From assembly GCF_000686845.1 (NCBI RefSeq), contig NZ_JMLS01000009.1, positions 246,468-310,467 of the forward strand: a stretch of DNA of 64,000 nucleotides. Reading direction: 5' to 3'. Shown in pieces: positions 63,679 to 64,000 of this stretch. Below the pieces are notes generated by a model. It did no database searches and had not been told where the DNA came from. It was given only the letters and a program-made list of their open reading frames with translations. The position numbers were made by a program, and so were the translations under genes. Positions within the stretch are counted from its first letter, which is position 1. Every line of letters starts with the position of its first letter. The stretch is from Paenibacillus sp. UNC451MF (lineage in GTDB: Bacteria; Bacillota; Bacilli; Paenibacillales; NBRC-103111).

Positions 63679-64000
63679 AATAGCTCACCCGCAATTTCAG
63701 TAAATTCCATATTTTATATTAATAATACATTCGTTGTATACTATTAAACTCCTTTTTTAGAAGATTACTGCCCATTAGCACAACACGGCTGCCGATCGAT
63801 GCCGTCAGCAGCGCTTTAGGCTTTTTGTTAAACTATCGTACCCGTCCCTCGGTTTTAAGGGTTTTTCTCACGTAAACTCAGTCATTCGCAGGATTTCTCA
63901 CGTTGGAATCTAGTGGTCCGTAGGAAATAAAGCATTTTTACCCGTAAGGTTAGTGTTTTGGGCATGCGGAAATAAAAGAAATGAACGCTTTGGAACATTT
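63679..64000. repeat. Gene-free right end with short direct repeats
   Basis: No gene is visible in the last 322 bases. TTTCTCACGT occurs at 63864-63873 and 63894-63903, 30 bases apart, and GGAAATAAA at 63923 and 63968. A region at 63795-63835 has a weak GC-rich hairpin followed by TTTTT. This may be part of a dispersed intergenic repeat, or a boundary of something lying beyond the window. Confidence 0.4.

Noticed and set aside
1..64000. CRISPR arrays, tRNA or rRNA genes, complete insertion sequences
   Set aside because: No regularly spaced repeats, cloverleaf-like sequences or transposase frames were found on reading the window.

Overview
The window looks like chromosomal DNA of a spore-forming Bacillota bacterium, most probably Paenibacillus or a close relative. 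The signs are strong AGGAGG-type ribosome binding sites with frequent TTG and GTG starts, a GerA-type spore germination operon, a self-sufficient CYP102 P450 with a TetR partner, two LplABC-type sugar importers without their own ATPase, and a very large membrane-bound AraC regulator. The genus is an inference from gene content; there is no rRNA or tRNA gene to test it. No CRISPR array, prophage, complete insertion sequence or replication origin was seen.

Layout. 1-5.1 kb: the start of a DUF1801 protein running off the left edge, a monofunctional catalase, a secreted helveticin J-like protein behind a CcpA-type site and an attenuator-like leader, and malate:quinone oxidoreductase. 5.6-9 kb: a lipoprotein of the NagZ family, an SGNH esterase and an M24 peptidase. 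9-13.1 kb: a P450-reductase fusion and its TetR regulator, both preceded by nearly the same palindrome. 13.2-19.3 kb: a germination receptor operon with order A-B-C-B-C, in which permease and lipoprotein genes are duplicated. 19.4-21.8 kb: ilvD behind a GntR/FCD regulator. 21.9-32.7 kb: small accessory genes (MocR regulator and EamA exporter, acetyltransferases, esterase, TSUP transporter, NUDIX, MFS pump and XRE regulator, LLM oxidoreductase, phosphotransferase), with two decayed genes.

33-43.9 kb is a carbohydrate-utilisation locus: a large GC-rich secreted clan GH-A hydrolase with a C-terminal CBM9/DOMON-like domain, a FAD oxidoreductase, a solute-binding lipoprotein, two permeases, and a membrane AraC regulator. 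Clusters of an ATAATCA repeat lie upstream of both the transporter operon and the regulator gene. 44-45.7 kb: a LysE exporter and a PhnP-like hydrolase.

45.9-54.1 kb is an amino-sugar locus: a ROK regulator followed by a six-gene operon (sodium:solute symporter, AGE-family epimerase, neutral-ceramidase-like protein, NagB, NagA, SIS-domain protein) with a 21-bp palindrome at its promoter. The ceramidase-like gene in an otherwise recognisable N-acetylhexosamine pathway, and the lack of a local sugar kinase, make this the most interesting system here.

54.2-64 kb: a deaminase and a nucleotidyltransferase, an NlpC-like protein beside methyltransferase debris, a second ATPase-less sugar importer, a NUDIX protein, a small secreted protein, a double-GNAT protein and a TraB/ChaN-like protein, ending in a gene-free stretch with short repeats.
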